NCBI GenBank assembly: GCA_003290165.1
Contig: QNQO01005873.1
Location: 310,001-374,000 of the forward strand
From: Berberis thunbergii
Lineage: Eukaryota; Streptophyta; Magnoliopsida; Ranunculales; Berberidaceae
Reading direction: 5' to 3'
Length of the DNA stretch: 64,000 bases
The translations under genes and the position numbers were made by a program. The notes beneath the pieces were generated by a model. That model did no database searches, was not told where the DNA came from, and worked only from the letters and a program-made list of their open reading frames with translations. Positions 11,424-22,257 of the stretch are shown in pieces; positions within the stretch are counted from its first letter, which is position 1; the number at the start of each line of letters is the position of its first letter.

Positions 11424-11779
11424 TAATTTTGATAGGTCCATGTGTCATAAACAGAATTTTGAACTCCCAGACCTTAGAAGCAAAAAAACCATTTTGTTAG
11501 AGAAGCGGGTGGTGTTATTGGCATGATTCTCATTGATCCAATGGGCAAAACCATCGCTTAATTTTCAGTTTGTTATCCCAAGTACCATAATTGTAATACA
11601 TTATTTTTATTATTTGATAGATTTTGTGACTCGATGTAATACCGTTTATTAATTAATTACATTATTTTGCCTCCATTCATGGAAATGTTTAACTTTGGCA
11701 CATTTAAATTTTTATTTTCTAGACATAAAACTTATGAGATGTGTAATAAAAAGTCATTTGATAGTAAAAAAAAAAAAAA

Positions 11780-12160
11780 ATTTGCTATGTATACTTACCA
11801 TAGCATTTTTAAAACGCTATGGTAGAGTCAACCATAGCGGTTTTAGAGTCTACTATAGCGGTTTTAAAACGCTATGGAAAAGACTACCATAGCGGTTTTA
11901 GAGTCTACTATAGCGTTTTTAAAACGCTATGGTAGAGTCTACCATAGCGGTTTTAGAGTCTACTATAGCGTTTCAAAACGCTATGGAAGAGGCTACCATA
12001 GCGGTTTTGAAACGCTATAAAAGCCAAACTTACCATAGCGTTTTAAAACCGCTATAATATCCCCTGGGTCTATTATAGCGCCGGCTGTCATAGCGGTTAC
12101 TAAACCGCTATGGTAGCCTACCATAGCGGTTTTTAAACGCTATTAATCACAATTTTTCTT
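11780..12160. repeat. CACTA subterminal repeats
   Basis: A dense cluster of short motifs appears in both orientations: CCATAGCGGTTTT and AAAACGCTATGG, with spacers such as AGAGTCTACTATAGCG. There are roughly a dozen occurrences in 370 bases. In En/Spm elements, subterminal repeats like this bind the TNPA-type regulatory protein. Related single motifs (AATACGCTATC, AAAACGCTAC) occur near the left end (3420-3475), but far fewer, so the two ends are asymmetric. Confidence 0.85.
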
Positions 12161-12169
12161 GCAGTGGTT

Positions 12170-12660
12170 TTTCTATTAATGTGAATGACAATTTGGCCCA
12201 GAAATTGTCATACGTTAGAAACGAGGATGAACTTGAGACCACCATCACTACTGTCGTTGGATATGAGAACAATAGAGTTCCCTATGACACAAAGAAGCGA
12301 AAGAAATTACAGTTGAATGAGTACGAAAAGATTCAGGATGAGGCTTATGATAGTAAAAGCAATTATAAGGTGAATACCATAACTTTTCAAGATCGAATGA
12401 TTCATGGAAATACTTTTGTCGTTGGAAAGAAAGTCTTGCTTTTCCAATCGTGTCTTAGAACTTGTAAGTTACGTTCTGAATGGGTTTGTCCTTGTATTGT
12501 TACTAATATTTTTCCCCATGGTGCTATCCAGATTAAGAGTGTCACAACCGGTCATGAGTTTAAGGTGAAACATCATCAACTTAAGCCCTATTATGAGTCA
12601 TTTATGGAGCATGACATGGAGGACGTATCACTCCATGTTCTCACTTATTCTGAGGATTAA
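12170..12660 (+). pseudogene. Athila A integrase C-terminal part, joined to protease remnant
   Basis: This resumes Athila A after the CACTA insertion. The frame from 12181 is open to TAA at 12658 and contains NEYEKIQDEAYDSKSNYK and GKKVLLFQSCLR, then EWVCPCIVTNIFPHGAIQIK and KVKHHQLKPYYESF. This is the C-terminal DNA-binding region of Athila integrase (G-x-K-VLLF ... RLKPYYE). It follows the protease region almost directly, as in copy B, so reverse transcriptase, RNase H and the integrase zinc and catalytic domains are missing. It is a relic. Confidence 0.8.
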
Positions 12661-14467
12661 TTGGAGATATCGTCAGACTGCACGACGTTAAAATAAGCGC
12701 TTATTGAGAGGCAACCCAATCAAATTTGCATTCTCTATCCCTTTATTTTTTTCATTATTTTTTTTGTTAGTAGTTTATTTTTCCTCTTTTAAATCTTTTA
12801 TTGCATGTGCTATAATCTATTAACATTGAGGACAATGTTAGGTTTAAGTATAGGGGAAACGAACGCTTTTTTATTTTGAAAAAAAAATTAAAAATAAAAA
12901 GTGTCAGCCCATTAAAAAAAATGTTGGTTTTTGTTTTCTTGGTTAGTATTAGTGTCATAAAAAAATAAAAAAATATAAATTTATAAATGTTTTGAGTCTT
13001 AGGATTTTCTAACACAATAATGAGATTTGGTCTTTAATTGCACGACTTTAAGAAGATTTATAAGCATGATTTTAAGTCTAATATTATTCTTTAGTTAATG
13101 CTTATTCATGGCTATCATATGCAAATTCACATATAATCAACTTAGTAATTGATACTCATAGCATGCTTAATTGAATTTAATTCATTATAACGCATATGTG
13201 AGTTTTGAGCCTATTGTTCCTTTGATATTGAGAGTTTTTAGTTTGGTCATCTTTCATTTCTTTTGTCAATAATAATTCGTTTACTGATCTCAAATTTGTT
13301 TGTTTTGGCTGCTACTTGGATTGTTTTCATAATTAAGAATTAAACACTATAACTTGTATTAATTTTGTTCAAATCATCATATTGAATTGCATAACATGAT
13401 TGATATGATAAAGGCACCTAGTTTACACCATTGTCAAATAAACATGATCCATGATATATTTCCTTTAGGTTAACCCCATTGAGCCTGTTATTATGCCTTT
13501 TGTTTCATTACCCTCATTTTATATTCTAACCTAATAAAAAAGTGGAGCTTAATTTGATTTGCATAGACTTTATTGTGGTTCAATGTATGTTTAAAAGCAA
13601 GTGTAGGGGAAAATCCTTATGGTAGACAGTTCAAGAAGAAAGAGTTGAAAAAAAAAACATACAAAATTATAGAAGGGACACAAGTCTTTGTCTATATCAT
13701 TCAGTATTTCAGTACCATACAGATAGTCTAGTTCTTTTCATTCAGTAGATACAAAATAGTGGCTAGAACTTTTCATTATCAGTTGGACACTTCTTCTTTT
13801 TCCTACTTATGTCTTGAACCGTGTGATTCCTTGCTAATGTCTCTAATCTTATTGCATGCTTTCATCATTTCTTTAAGCCCTTTGTAATTTCCATATCCCA
13901 TCTTTCCCTTCCCTTGACCCCTTGGTTCCATTATAACATGAATTGATACCTTTTGATTGAGTGTGTCTTGCAATGTCACGATGTGGAGATTCGAATGAGG
14001 TATGAGCATATGGTGTCACTAATTATTGCTTTCAAGTAGTAGCATTCCTTCTATCACATAATATATCTGATAAAAAAAAGTCAGAAAATGCCTTTCTTTC
14101 ATGTTATATCATATGTGAGCTATTTGTTTCCCTTTTACATCAATCCTCTCACATATAACTAGAATAGGAAGAGTGATTTTACCAAACAATCAGTGAAAAA
14201 GAAAAGAGTGCATCCAGTGAGATTTTTGGGTTAATTCTTCTTAGCACGCGCTTGAGTTTCACAGTCACTTGGATTGATTTAATTGTGAATTTTTATATCA
14301 TTTTTATGAACATGTATTTATTTTCGAATGATGTGGATTTAATCTTGTGTTTACAAAGAGTCTTAACATGTCATGATCCGTTGAAAATCTCTGAACAAAT
14401 GTTAAGTCTTTTATTTTTGTTTCTTGGATTTGCTCGAGGACTATCAAAAGATAAGTATGGGGGAATT
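12661..14467 (+). other. Athila A 3' non-coding region with polypurine tract
   Basis: About 1.8 kb of AT-rich DNA with no recognisable protein parallels 18913-20444 of copy B. It holds about 300 bases (13795-14095) that are absent from B. It ends with the polypurine tract GTATGGGGGAATT (14455-14467) immediately before LTR start TGATAAG. Confidence 0.75.
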
Positions 14468-16170
14468 TGATAAGAGGGTAATTAGGCTATTTTTAGTACC
14501 ATATTTCAATATATATTTTTGGTTATTATTTGTTAATTATGGTACTAATTGCTATTTTTGTGTTTGTGTAGGTTTTCAATTACAAGATTCAAAAATAGAA
14601 GTTAAGTGAAGAAAATTGACAATTTAGAAATACTAATTGCAAAATGAAACCACGCAATGAAGGAAATCAAAAAGAAAACAAGTATAAAAAGGGACGATAC
14701 CTTACTTTGAAGAAATCACCAATCCATAGCCTCCTCAACACAGCCGCAACAGCCTCTTCATCCTTGCAATCAGAGCCGCAGCAAGCCTCCACCCATCTCA
14801 CGCATCCCTCATCACTATCAAATGCTTCACACATCCGATCAAAACCTGCCATCATCCCCTTCTTCACAACACCGAGACACAGTCCCTTCGTTGCCATTAG
14901 AAACCCCATCGCCACCATTTTATTCCCTCATCTCGTCGTCCCTTTTCATCCATCACAGTCAACCCCGAACCCATCTACAGCCTCAATCCAACCATCGTCC
15001 TTCTCGTCATCACAGCCAACAAACCACCATCTCGCCATCAAATTCTTCACAGTCTCGCCTCATCTCTCTCTCGCCTGATTCTCTAATCTCTTTCTGTCGC
15101 CACACACTCGCAGCCCCTCTCATCGGCTGACCACCCTCATTCATCTCTCTCTGTTTGTCTGATTTTTCTCTTACAGAGCAGAAATCATATTGACGAAGAT
15201 AAAAAGATCGCGAAGAAGAGTTATTTCTCTTCATCACTGCTATCCGCACACCATAAGACTTTTTCCGCCACCACAGATCAGGCGACAACGTTTTTCATCT
15301 CTAAACCACTCTTTTTCTTATTCTTAGTTTGATAATTAATTATGGATTATTTTTTTAACATAATTAATATGTCCAGCTAAACTCCTCTTAGTTAGGGATG
15401 GATTCGAAGCCCATAACATGTGTTTTATAAATTAATTGAATTTAATCTTCCTTGTTATTAGTGATTGTGTTTTGCTTAACTGCTTTATAGAAAACTTTTC
15501 TTTGTATGTTTGTTAAAGTGGCAAACTTAGTAAGAATGCTAGGATCTGGGGCTAGAGTATAAGAGAGTTTCACCTAATCGTTACAATCTTGTACTCATAA
15601 GTAGTAAATACCAAGGAACGTTGATAAGGTTAAGTAAAAACCTAGGTAAGAACGAGATGTTGATCATACTTGTAATTGCCTAGTCAGTGTTCATATTTTC
15701 CACAAAACTTAATGATCTTGGATTGTTTATCTAACTTCTGATTCTTGATTAGATAGCATGATAAGAATAGTTTGAAAGCGAGGCTAATTTTAATTCAACG
15801 AACTTGGAAAAATATTAAGATTAATGCAGTACAGATCATGGTTAATCTTGAGCATTGTCACTCACGAGTTAGCAAGTTATTATTGAAGATTGATTTACGA
15901 GCATATGTTTGGTGTGTGGAGATAAACCCTTAGCTAATTTCTCATTTTTTGCCATCCCTTTAGTTTTATTATCTTTATAGTAATTTTCATAGTTTAACTT
16001 AGAAAATCCAATTCCCAATATTTACTTAATTAAGTTGTTAGTTGTCTTTTACTTATTCTTAATGTTAATTGGCAAGCCCTCTAATCCCCGGTCCAGAACG
16101 ATCCCTACTTATTCTATACTACAATCACAAATCAGAGTATTAAGTTGTGTGCTACTAAAATAGCTCATCA
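14468..16170 (+). repeat. Athila LTR 2, complete, shared by copies A and B
   Basis: 1,703 bp starting TGATAAGAGG and ending TAGCTCATCA, preceded by the A polypurine tract and followed by the B primer-binding site. It serves both as 3' LTR of A and 5' LTR of B. It is clearly diverged from LTR 3 by substitutions and small indels, which points to old insertions. The CT-rich Pro/Ser-coding frames at 14644-15130 are composition effects. Confidence 0.88.
14683..14690 (+). promoter_or_regulatory. LTR 2 TATA box
   Basis: TATAAAAA lies within AAGTATAAAAAGGGACGATAC. The same sequence and position occur in LTR 3 (20658-20665), as expected for the LTR promoter. Confidence 0.65.
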
Positions 16171-16175
16171 ATGTT

Positions 16176-16193
16176 TTGCGCCGTTGTCGAGGA
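16176..16193 (+). other. Primer-binding site of Athila B
   Basis: TTGCGCCGTTGTCGAGGA begins 5 bases after the LTR end. It differs at three positions from the tRNA-Asp complementary sequence usual for Athila. Confidence 0.75.
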
Positions 16194-16288
16194 TTAGTAA
16201 AATTGCTAATTACTTCATTAGTTTTTGTTTTATTCTTTTATTTTTATTGATTTTTTCTTCTTTCTGTCTTTATCTTAGGTGTTAGTTC

Positions 16289-17695
16289 ATGCGCAATAGG
16301 AGATCCATCGAAAACTTATTAGAATACGATTCAAAGCCTGAGAAAACATTTAGAAGAAGAATGAGAGAAACAAAAGATTCACAAACGACAAGCTCTGAAT
16401 CTAAAGAGTTTAACATGGGATACAATAGATCTATTAAAGAACTTTCGGCATCCACATTGGACAATGCTGCACCCTTCTACATTCAGTATCCAACAACAGT
16501 GCGGAGCAAGACAGAGTCATTCGAGCTGAAATCCAGCCTACTTCATCACATTCCAAAGTATCATGATCTTTCTATGGAGGATCCAAATAAACATTTAAAG
16601 GAATTTCAAGTTGCATGCTCCAGTATGACGTTAATGATTATGGATGAGAACATCCTGAAGCTGAGAGCATTTCCCTTTTCTCTAACTGATAGGGCTAAGG
16701 ATTGGCTCTATGAACTACCTTTCGGAACAGTAATTTCTTGGGATAGCATGAAGAATGTGTTTCTAGATAAACTTTTCCCAACTTCCAAAATTATCTTGTT
16801 GAAGAAGAAAATCAGTGGTATACAACAAGGTCTAGGAGAATCATATCCAGCTTACTATGAGCGTTTCAAAACTCTCATAGCATCATGTCCACAGCATCAG
16901 ATGAAGGAGGAGCTCTTGGTTCAATACTTTTATGAGGGATTGTTTCCTCTTGAGCAATAGATGTTAGATGCACCTGCAGGAAGAGCTTTGGTTGATAAAA
17001 TTCCAACAGCAACAAAGGCTTTGATTGCAAACGAAACCTTAAATGCCCAATAGTATGAAGGAATTGGAGAGCCTTCACGCCAAGTCAATGAGGTAAGTAC
17101 TAATTCTAGTTTGGAAGCTCAAATGGATAAAACTCTAGGGAAGCTGAATGTGCAAGGAGTTACCCAAGTTTGTGGCGTGTGTACTATACCTGGACATCCA
17201 TTTGATCAATTTCCTCAATTGATTGAGAATGGCGGTTTTGAGAATGTCAATGCAATAGGATTTCAGGGGCAAAATCACTATAGGAATAACACTTATTCGA
17301 ACACTTACAATGATGATTGGAGAAATCATCCCAGCTTTGGATGGAGAAATTCATAACAACCTCAACAAAAGGCTTCGAATCGGCCACCCCTGGTTTCTTT
17401 CAAGGACCACAGAACCATCTCATCGCAATTCAGGTATGCCCCTTAATTATGATGAGATTCTGAAATCGTTAACTATTTTTCAACAGAACCAAGCAAAAGA
17501 TACAGTAGATTTAAAGCTACAGATGGGACAAATAGTTGAGTTTATTGGACAAATTCACGAGCAAAGAAAACTTCCTAGTTCTACCATTCCAAACTCGAAA
17601 GGGAGGTTTGAAACTGCAAAAGTAATTACGTTAAGGAGTGGTAGGCAAATTGAGAATGAGCCAATAGTGCCTAAACAGAGTTGAAATGGGAAAGC
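16289..17695 (+). pseudogene. Athila B gag, broken
   Basis: The frame opens at MRNRRSIENLLEYDSKPEKT and runs 223 codons to a TAG at 16958, where copy A has CAA. The capsid-type core includes LTDRAKDWLYELPFGTVISW, then LGESYPAYYERFKTLIASCP and QHQMKEELLVQYFYEGLFP, matching plant retrotransposon gag. Further frames (17111-17356, 17310-17684) carry a damaged zinc knuckle (CGVCTIPGHPFDQF, last Cys replaced by Phe) and a late gag segment. Frame changes occur near 16958, 17050 and 17350. It is better preserved than copy A in its first half. Confidence 0.82.
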
Positions 17696-17984
17696 TGAGT
17701 TACAAAAAGATGATCTAGCCATCGTTGAAACACCGGAGCTCCAAAGTAAGAAGGTGAACATTCTAAATTCAGTTTCTGCTAATTTTTCTCCACCTTTTGT
17801 TCTTTTTCCAAGTAGGTTTGCCAAATCTAGGAAAGATGAACAGGATAAGGAAATTTTGGAAACCTTCCGAAATGTCCAAGTCAATATTCTGCTTCTTGAT
17901 GCTATTAAGCAGGTGCCTAAGTATGCAAAAAAATTTGAAGAGATTTGCACAACAAATATATGACTTCGAGACAAAGAGGTAGTT

Positions 17985-18418
17985 AAGGTGAGTGAGAATG
18001 TTTTCGCAGTTCTTCAAAGGAAATTACTGCATAAGTGTAAGGATCCGGGTAGTTTTACTATCCCTTGTGGTTCAATTAATGTTATGTCGTATTCTATTTA
18101 TCGATTTATGAGTCTCAGGAAGTTAAAAAATGATGGTGTTATTATTCAATTGGCTGACCGTTTTAATGCATATCTTCCAGGTTGTTGGAAGATATGTTGG
18201 TACAGGTTAACCATTTGATATTCCCTGCAGATCTCTATGTGCTTGAGATGAAAAATTCAAAATTTTCAGCATCTTTGCCTCTTCTTTTAGGGCGCCCCTT
18301 CATAAAAACTGCGAAGACAAATATTGATGTGATTGAGGGAAAACTGACCATGGAATTTGATGGTGATGTGATTGGCTTCAACATCTTTGAAGCCACGAGA
18401 TATCCTACTAAAAATCAT
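17985..18418 (+). pseudogene. Athila B protease remnant
   Basis: Pieces reading CKDPGSFTIPCGSINVMSYS and, after a frameshift, LLGRPFIKTAKTNIDV with LTMEFDGDVIGFNIFEA are those of the Athila retropepsin. The catalytic Asp-[Leu/Thr]-Gly-Ala segment should lie between FTIPC and SINVM. Here about a dozen codons are missing, so the active site is gone. Copy A keeps extra sequence at this point but is shifted and also inactive. Confidence 0.7.
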
Positions 18419-18912
18419 TTTTGTTTTTCTATTAATGTAAATGACAATTTTGCCCGAAAATTGTCAGACGTCAGAAACGAGGATGAACTTGAGACCACCA
18501 TCACTACAATCGTTGGATATGAGAACAATAGAGTTCACTATGACACAAATGAGCGAAAGAAATTATAGTTGAATGAACTCGAAAGATTAAGGATGAGGCC
18601 TATGATAGTAAAAGCAATTATAAGGAGAACACCATAATTTTTCAAGATCGGATGATCCATGGAAATACTTTTGTCGTTGGAAAGAAAGTCTTGTTTTTCC
18701 AATCGTGTCTTAGAACTGGTAAGTTTCGTTCTTACTGGGTTGGTCCTTTTATTGTTACTAATGTTTTTCCCATGGTGCTATCCAATTAAGAATGTCACAA
18801 CCGATAAAAAGTTTAAGGTGAAACATCATCGACTTAAGCCTTATTATGAGTCATTTGTGGAGCATTATGTAGAGGACATATCACTCCATGTTCTCACTTA
18901 TTCTGAGGGTTA
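18419..18912 (+). pseudogene. Athila B integrase C-terminal remnant
   Basis: Directly after the protease remnant comes FSINVNDNFARKLSDVRNED and, in shifted frames, GNTFVVGKKVLFFQSCLRT and KVKHHRLKPYYESF, ending TAA at 18910. This is the integrase C-terminal region. A TAG at 18567 and frameshifts break it. The same protease-to-integrase junction occurs in copy A (3368/12170), so the loss of RT, RNase H and integrase core predates the separation of the two copies. Confidence 0.78.
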
Positions 18913-20444
18913 ATTGGAGATACCGTCAGGCTGCACGACGTTAAAATAAGAGCTTCTTGGGAGGCAACCCAATCAAATTTGCTTTCTCTATCCATTTTAT
19001 TTCTTTTCGTTACTTTTGTTTGTTGGTAGTTTGTTTTTCCTCTTTAAATATTTTATTGCATGTGCTATAATCTATTAACATTGAGGACAATGTTAGGTTT
19101 AACTATGGGGGAAACAAACGTTGTTTTTATTTTGAAAAAAAAATTAAAAATAAAATGTGTCAGACCATTAAAAAAATGTTAATTTTTGTTTTCTTTGTTG
19201 GTATTAGTGTCATAAAAAAATTTAAAATATATTATAGTTGTTTTGAGTCTTAGGATACTTTTTCCAACACAATGATGAGATTTGGTTTTTAATGGCATGA
19301 CTTTAAGATGATTTATAAGCATGATTTAAGGTCTAATATTATTTTTTAGTTAATGCTTATTCATGGCTATCATATGGAAATTCACATGTAATCAACTTAG
19401 TAATTGGTACTCATAGCATGCTTAATTGAATTTAATTCATTATAACCCATATGTGAGTTTTGAGCCTATTGTTCCTTTGATTTTGAGAGTTTTTAGTTAG
19501 GTCATCTTTCATTTCTTTTGTCAATAATAATTCCTTGAATGATCTCAAATTTGTTTACTTTGGTTGCTACTTGGATTGCTTTCTTAATTAAGAATTAAAC
19601 ACTAGAACTTGTATTAATTTCCTTCAAAACATCAAATTGAATTGCATAACATGCTTGACATGATAATGGCACCTAGTTTCCACCATTACCAAACAAGCCC
19701 GATCCATGATATATTTCCTTTAGGTTAACCCCATTAAGCTTGTTATTAAGCTTTTGTTTCATTACACTCATTTTATATTCCTAACCTAATCAGAAAAGTG
19801 GAACATAATTTGATTTGCACACTCTTTATTGTGGTTCAAGGTATGTTGAAAAGCAAGTGTGGGGGGAAGACCCTTATGTTTGACAGTTCAAGAAGAAAGA
19901 TTGAAAAAAAAACGTACAAATTACAAAAGGGATACAAGTCCTGGTCTATATTCATTTAGTATTTCAGTACCATACAGATAGTCTAGTTCTTTTCATTCAG
20001 TAGATACAAAATAATGGTTGGAACTTTTCATTATCAGTAGGACACTTTTTTCTTGTTATATCATATGTGAGCTATTTATTTCCCTTTTACATCAATCCTC
20101 TAACATATAACTAAAATAGGAAGAGTGATTTGACCAAACAATCAGTGAAAAATAAAAGAGTGCAGCCAGTGAGATTTTTGTTTTAATTCTTCTTAGCACG
20201 CGCTTGAGTTTCACAGTCACTTGGATTGATTTAATTGTGAATATTTATATCATTGCAATGAACGTGTATTAATTTTCGAATAATGTTGATTTAATCTTGT
20301 GTTTACAAAGACTCTTAACATGTCATGATCCGTTGAAAATATCCGAGACAAATGTTGGAAAGTATAGATTGAGTCATTTGAGTCTTTTATTTTTGTTTTT
20401 TTTTATTTGCTCGAGGACTAGCAAAAGATAAGTGTGGGGGAATT
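18913..20444 (+). other. Athila B 3' non-coding region with polypurine tract
   Basis: AT-rich sequence without genes is colinear with 12661-14467 apart from a deletion of about 300 bases near 20050. It ends in AGTGTGGGGGAATT (20431-20444), a polypurine tract adjacent to LTR 3. Confidence 0.75.
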
Positions 20445-22152
20445 TGATAGGAGCTTCTTAGGCTATTTTAGTACATTATTTCTATATATATTTTTTGTTA
20501 TTATTTGTTAATTATGGTACTAATTATTATTTTCGTGTTTGTGTAAGTTTCCAATTACACGATTCCAAAATAGAAGTTAAGTGAAGCAAATTGAAAATTT
20601 AGAAATACTGATTGCAAAAAGAAACCACGCAAAGAAGGAAACCAAAAAGAAAACAAGTATAAAAAGGGACGATACTTTGCTTTGAAGAAATCACCCATCC
20701 ATACCCTCCTCATCCATAGCCTCCTCATCACAGCCGCAACAACCTCCTCGTCCTCGCAATCATAGCCGCAACAACCCTCCACTTATCTCACGCATCCCTT
20801 GTCATAATCAAATGCCTCACACATCCGATCGAAACCTACCATCATCCCCTTCTTCTTCACAACACCCAGACACAGTCCCTTCGTTGCCATTAGAAACCCC
20901 ATCGCCACCATCTTATTCCCTCATCTCGTCGTCCCTTTTCATCCATCACAGCCAACCCCAAACCCATCTACAGCCTCCATCCAGCCATCGTCCTTCTCGT
21001 CATCACAGCCAACAAACCACCATCTCGCCATCAGATTCTTCACAGTCACGCCTCTTCTTTCTCTCGCCTGATTTCTAATCTCTTTCTGTCGCCACATACT
21101 CACAACCCCTCTCGTCAGTCGACCACCCTCGTTCATCTCTTTCTGTCTGTCTGATTTCTCTCTTACAGAGCAGAAATCATATTGATGAAGAGAAAACAGA
21201 TCGCGAAGAAGAGTTATTTCTCTTCATTTTCACTATCTGCACCCTAGAGGACTTTTTCCGCCACCACGGATCAGGCGATAACGATTTTCATCTCTAAACC
21301 TCTTTTTTTTTCTTTTTTTAATTTAATAATTAATTATGGATTATTGTTTGAACATAATTAATATGTCTAGCTAAACTCCTTTTATTTAGGGGCGGATTCG
21401 TAGCCTCGAACATGTGTTTTATAAATTAATTGAATTTAATTTTTTTGTTATTAGTGATTGTGTTTTGCTTAACTGTTTTATAGAGAATTTTTCTTTGTAT
21501 ATTTTTATATTTCTTTCTGGGCTAGAGTATAAGAGAGTTTCACCTAATCGTTACAATCTTGTACTCATAAGTAGTAAATACCAAGGAACGTTGGTAAGGT
21601 TAAGTAAAAACCTTGGTAAGAAAGAGATGCTGATCATACTTGTAATTGCCTAGTCAGTGTTAATATTTTTCACAAAACTTAATGATCTTGGATTGTTTAT
21701 CTAACTTGTGATTCCCGATTAGATAGCATGATAAGAATAGTTTAAAAGCGATGCTAAGTTTAATTCAACGAACTTGGAAAAATAATAAGATTAATGCAGT
21801 GTTGATCACCGTTAATCTTGAGCATTGTCACTCACGAGTTAGCAAGTAATTATTGAATATTGATTTACGAGCATATGTTTGGTGTGTAGAGATAAACCCT
21901 GAGCTAATTTCTCATCTTTGCCATCCCTTTAGTTTTATTATCTTTATAGTAATTTTCGTATTTATTTTCATAGTTTAAATTAGAAAATCCAATCCCCCAA
22001 TATTTACTTAATTAAGTTGTTAGTTGTCTTTTAGTTATTCTTAGTGTTAATTGGCAAGCCCTCTAATCCCCGGTCCAGAACGATCCCTGCTTATTCTATA
22101 CTACAATCACAAAGCAGAGTATTAAGTTGTGTGCTACTAAAATAGCGCATCA
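20445..22152 (+). repeat. Athila LTR 3, complete, with TATA box
   Basis: 1,708 bp starting TGATAGGAGC and ending AATAGCGCATCA. TATAAAAA lies at 20658-20665. It lacks about 30 bases near 21510 that LTR 2 has. It joins the gag of a Tat-type element at 22153, with no matching left flank inside the window to test the target duplication. Confidence 0.88.
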
Positions 22153-22257
22153 GAAAGAGACGCAAGTACGAGCAATAGAAAACGCAATGACAACTGGTTA
22201 GACCCTAGTCGGTCCAGGCCAGAAAAAACAACCAACTATGTTGGATCCAGGACTATG

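Larger units (their letters stand above)
3369..12166 (+). mobile_element. Pack-CACTA element carrying several host gene fragments
   Basis: The element starts CACTACAACACAAAT and ends ATTTTTCTTGCAGTG, the imperfect terminal inverted repeats expected of CACTA (En/Spm) transposons. A 3-bp duplication, GTT, flanks it at 3366-3368 and 12167-12169. Removing the insert and one GTT restores the sequence seen uninterrupted in Athila B at about 18413-18440, which proves a discrete 8,798-bp insertion. Near the right end (11780-12160) are many short subterminal repeats of CCATAGCGG and AACGCTATGG, the usual place for transposase-binding repeats. No transposase is encoded, so it is non-autonomous. Inside lie pieces of at least four host genes (WNK kinase, Raf-like kinase, LRR protein, HSP90) with introns, all on the + strand. 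Capture was therefore from DNA and not from mRNA. Confidence 0.92.
289..22152 (+). mobile_element. Composite Athila-like array: LTR-A-LTR-B-LTR
   Basis: Two Athila-type Ty3/gypsy internal regions in the same orientation share a middle LTR. The order is partial LTR 289-1043, internal A 1044-14467, LTR 14468-16170, internal B 16171-20444 and LTR 20445-22152. LTRs begin TGATA and end CATCA. Each internal region starts with a primer-binding site resembling the tRNA-Asp type used by Athila and ends in a G-rich polypurine tract. Internal A is interrupted by a CACTA element. Such arrays usually arise by unequal recombination between LTRs or by insertion into a pre-existing LTR (inference). The right end falls in the gag of a Tat-type element, so the array sits inside that element. 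Confidence 0.8.

Noticed and set aside
14644..15130. Pro/Ser-rich open frames of 102-144 codons with their own ATG
   Set aside because: They lie within an Athila LTR downstream of its TATA box, overlap in several frames, are CT-rich and are not preserved as one frame in LTR 3.
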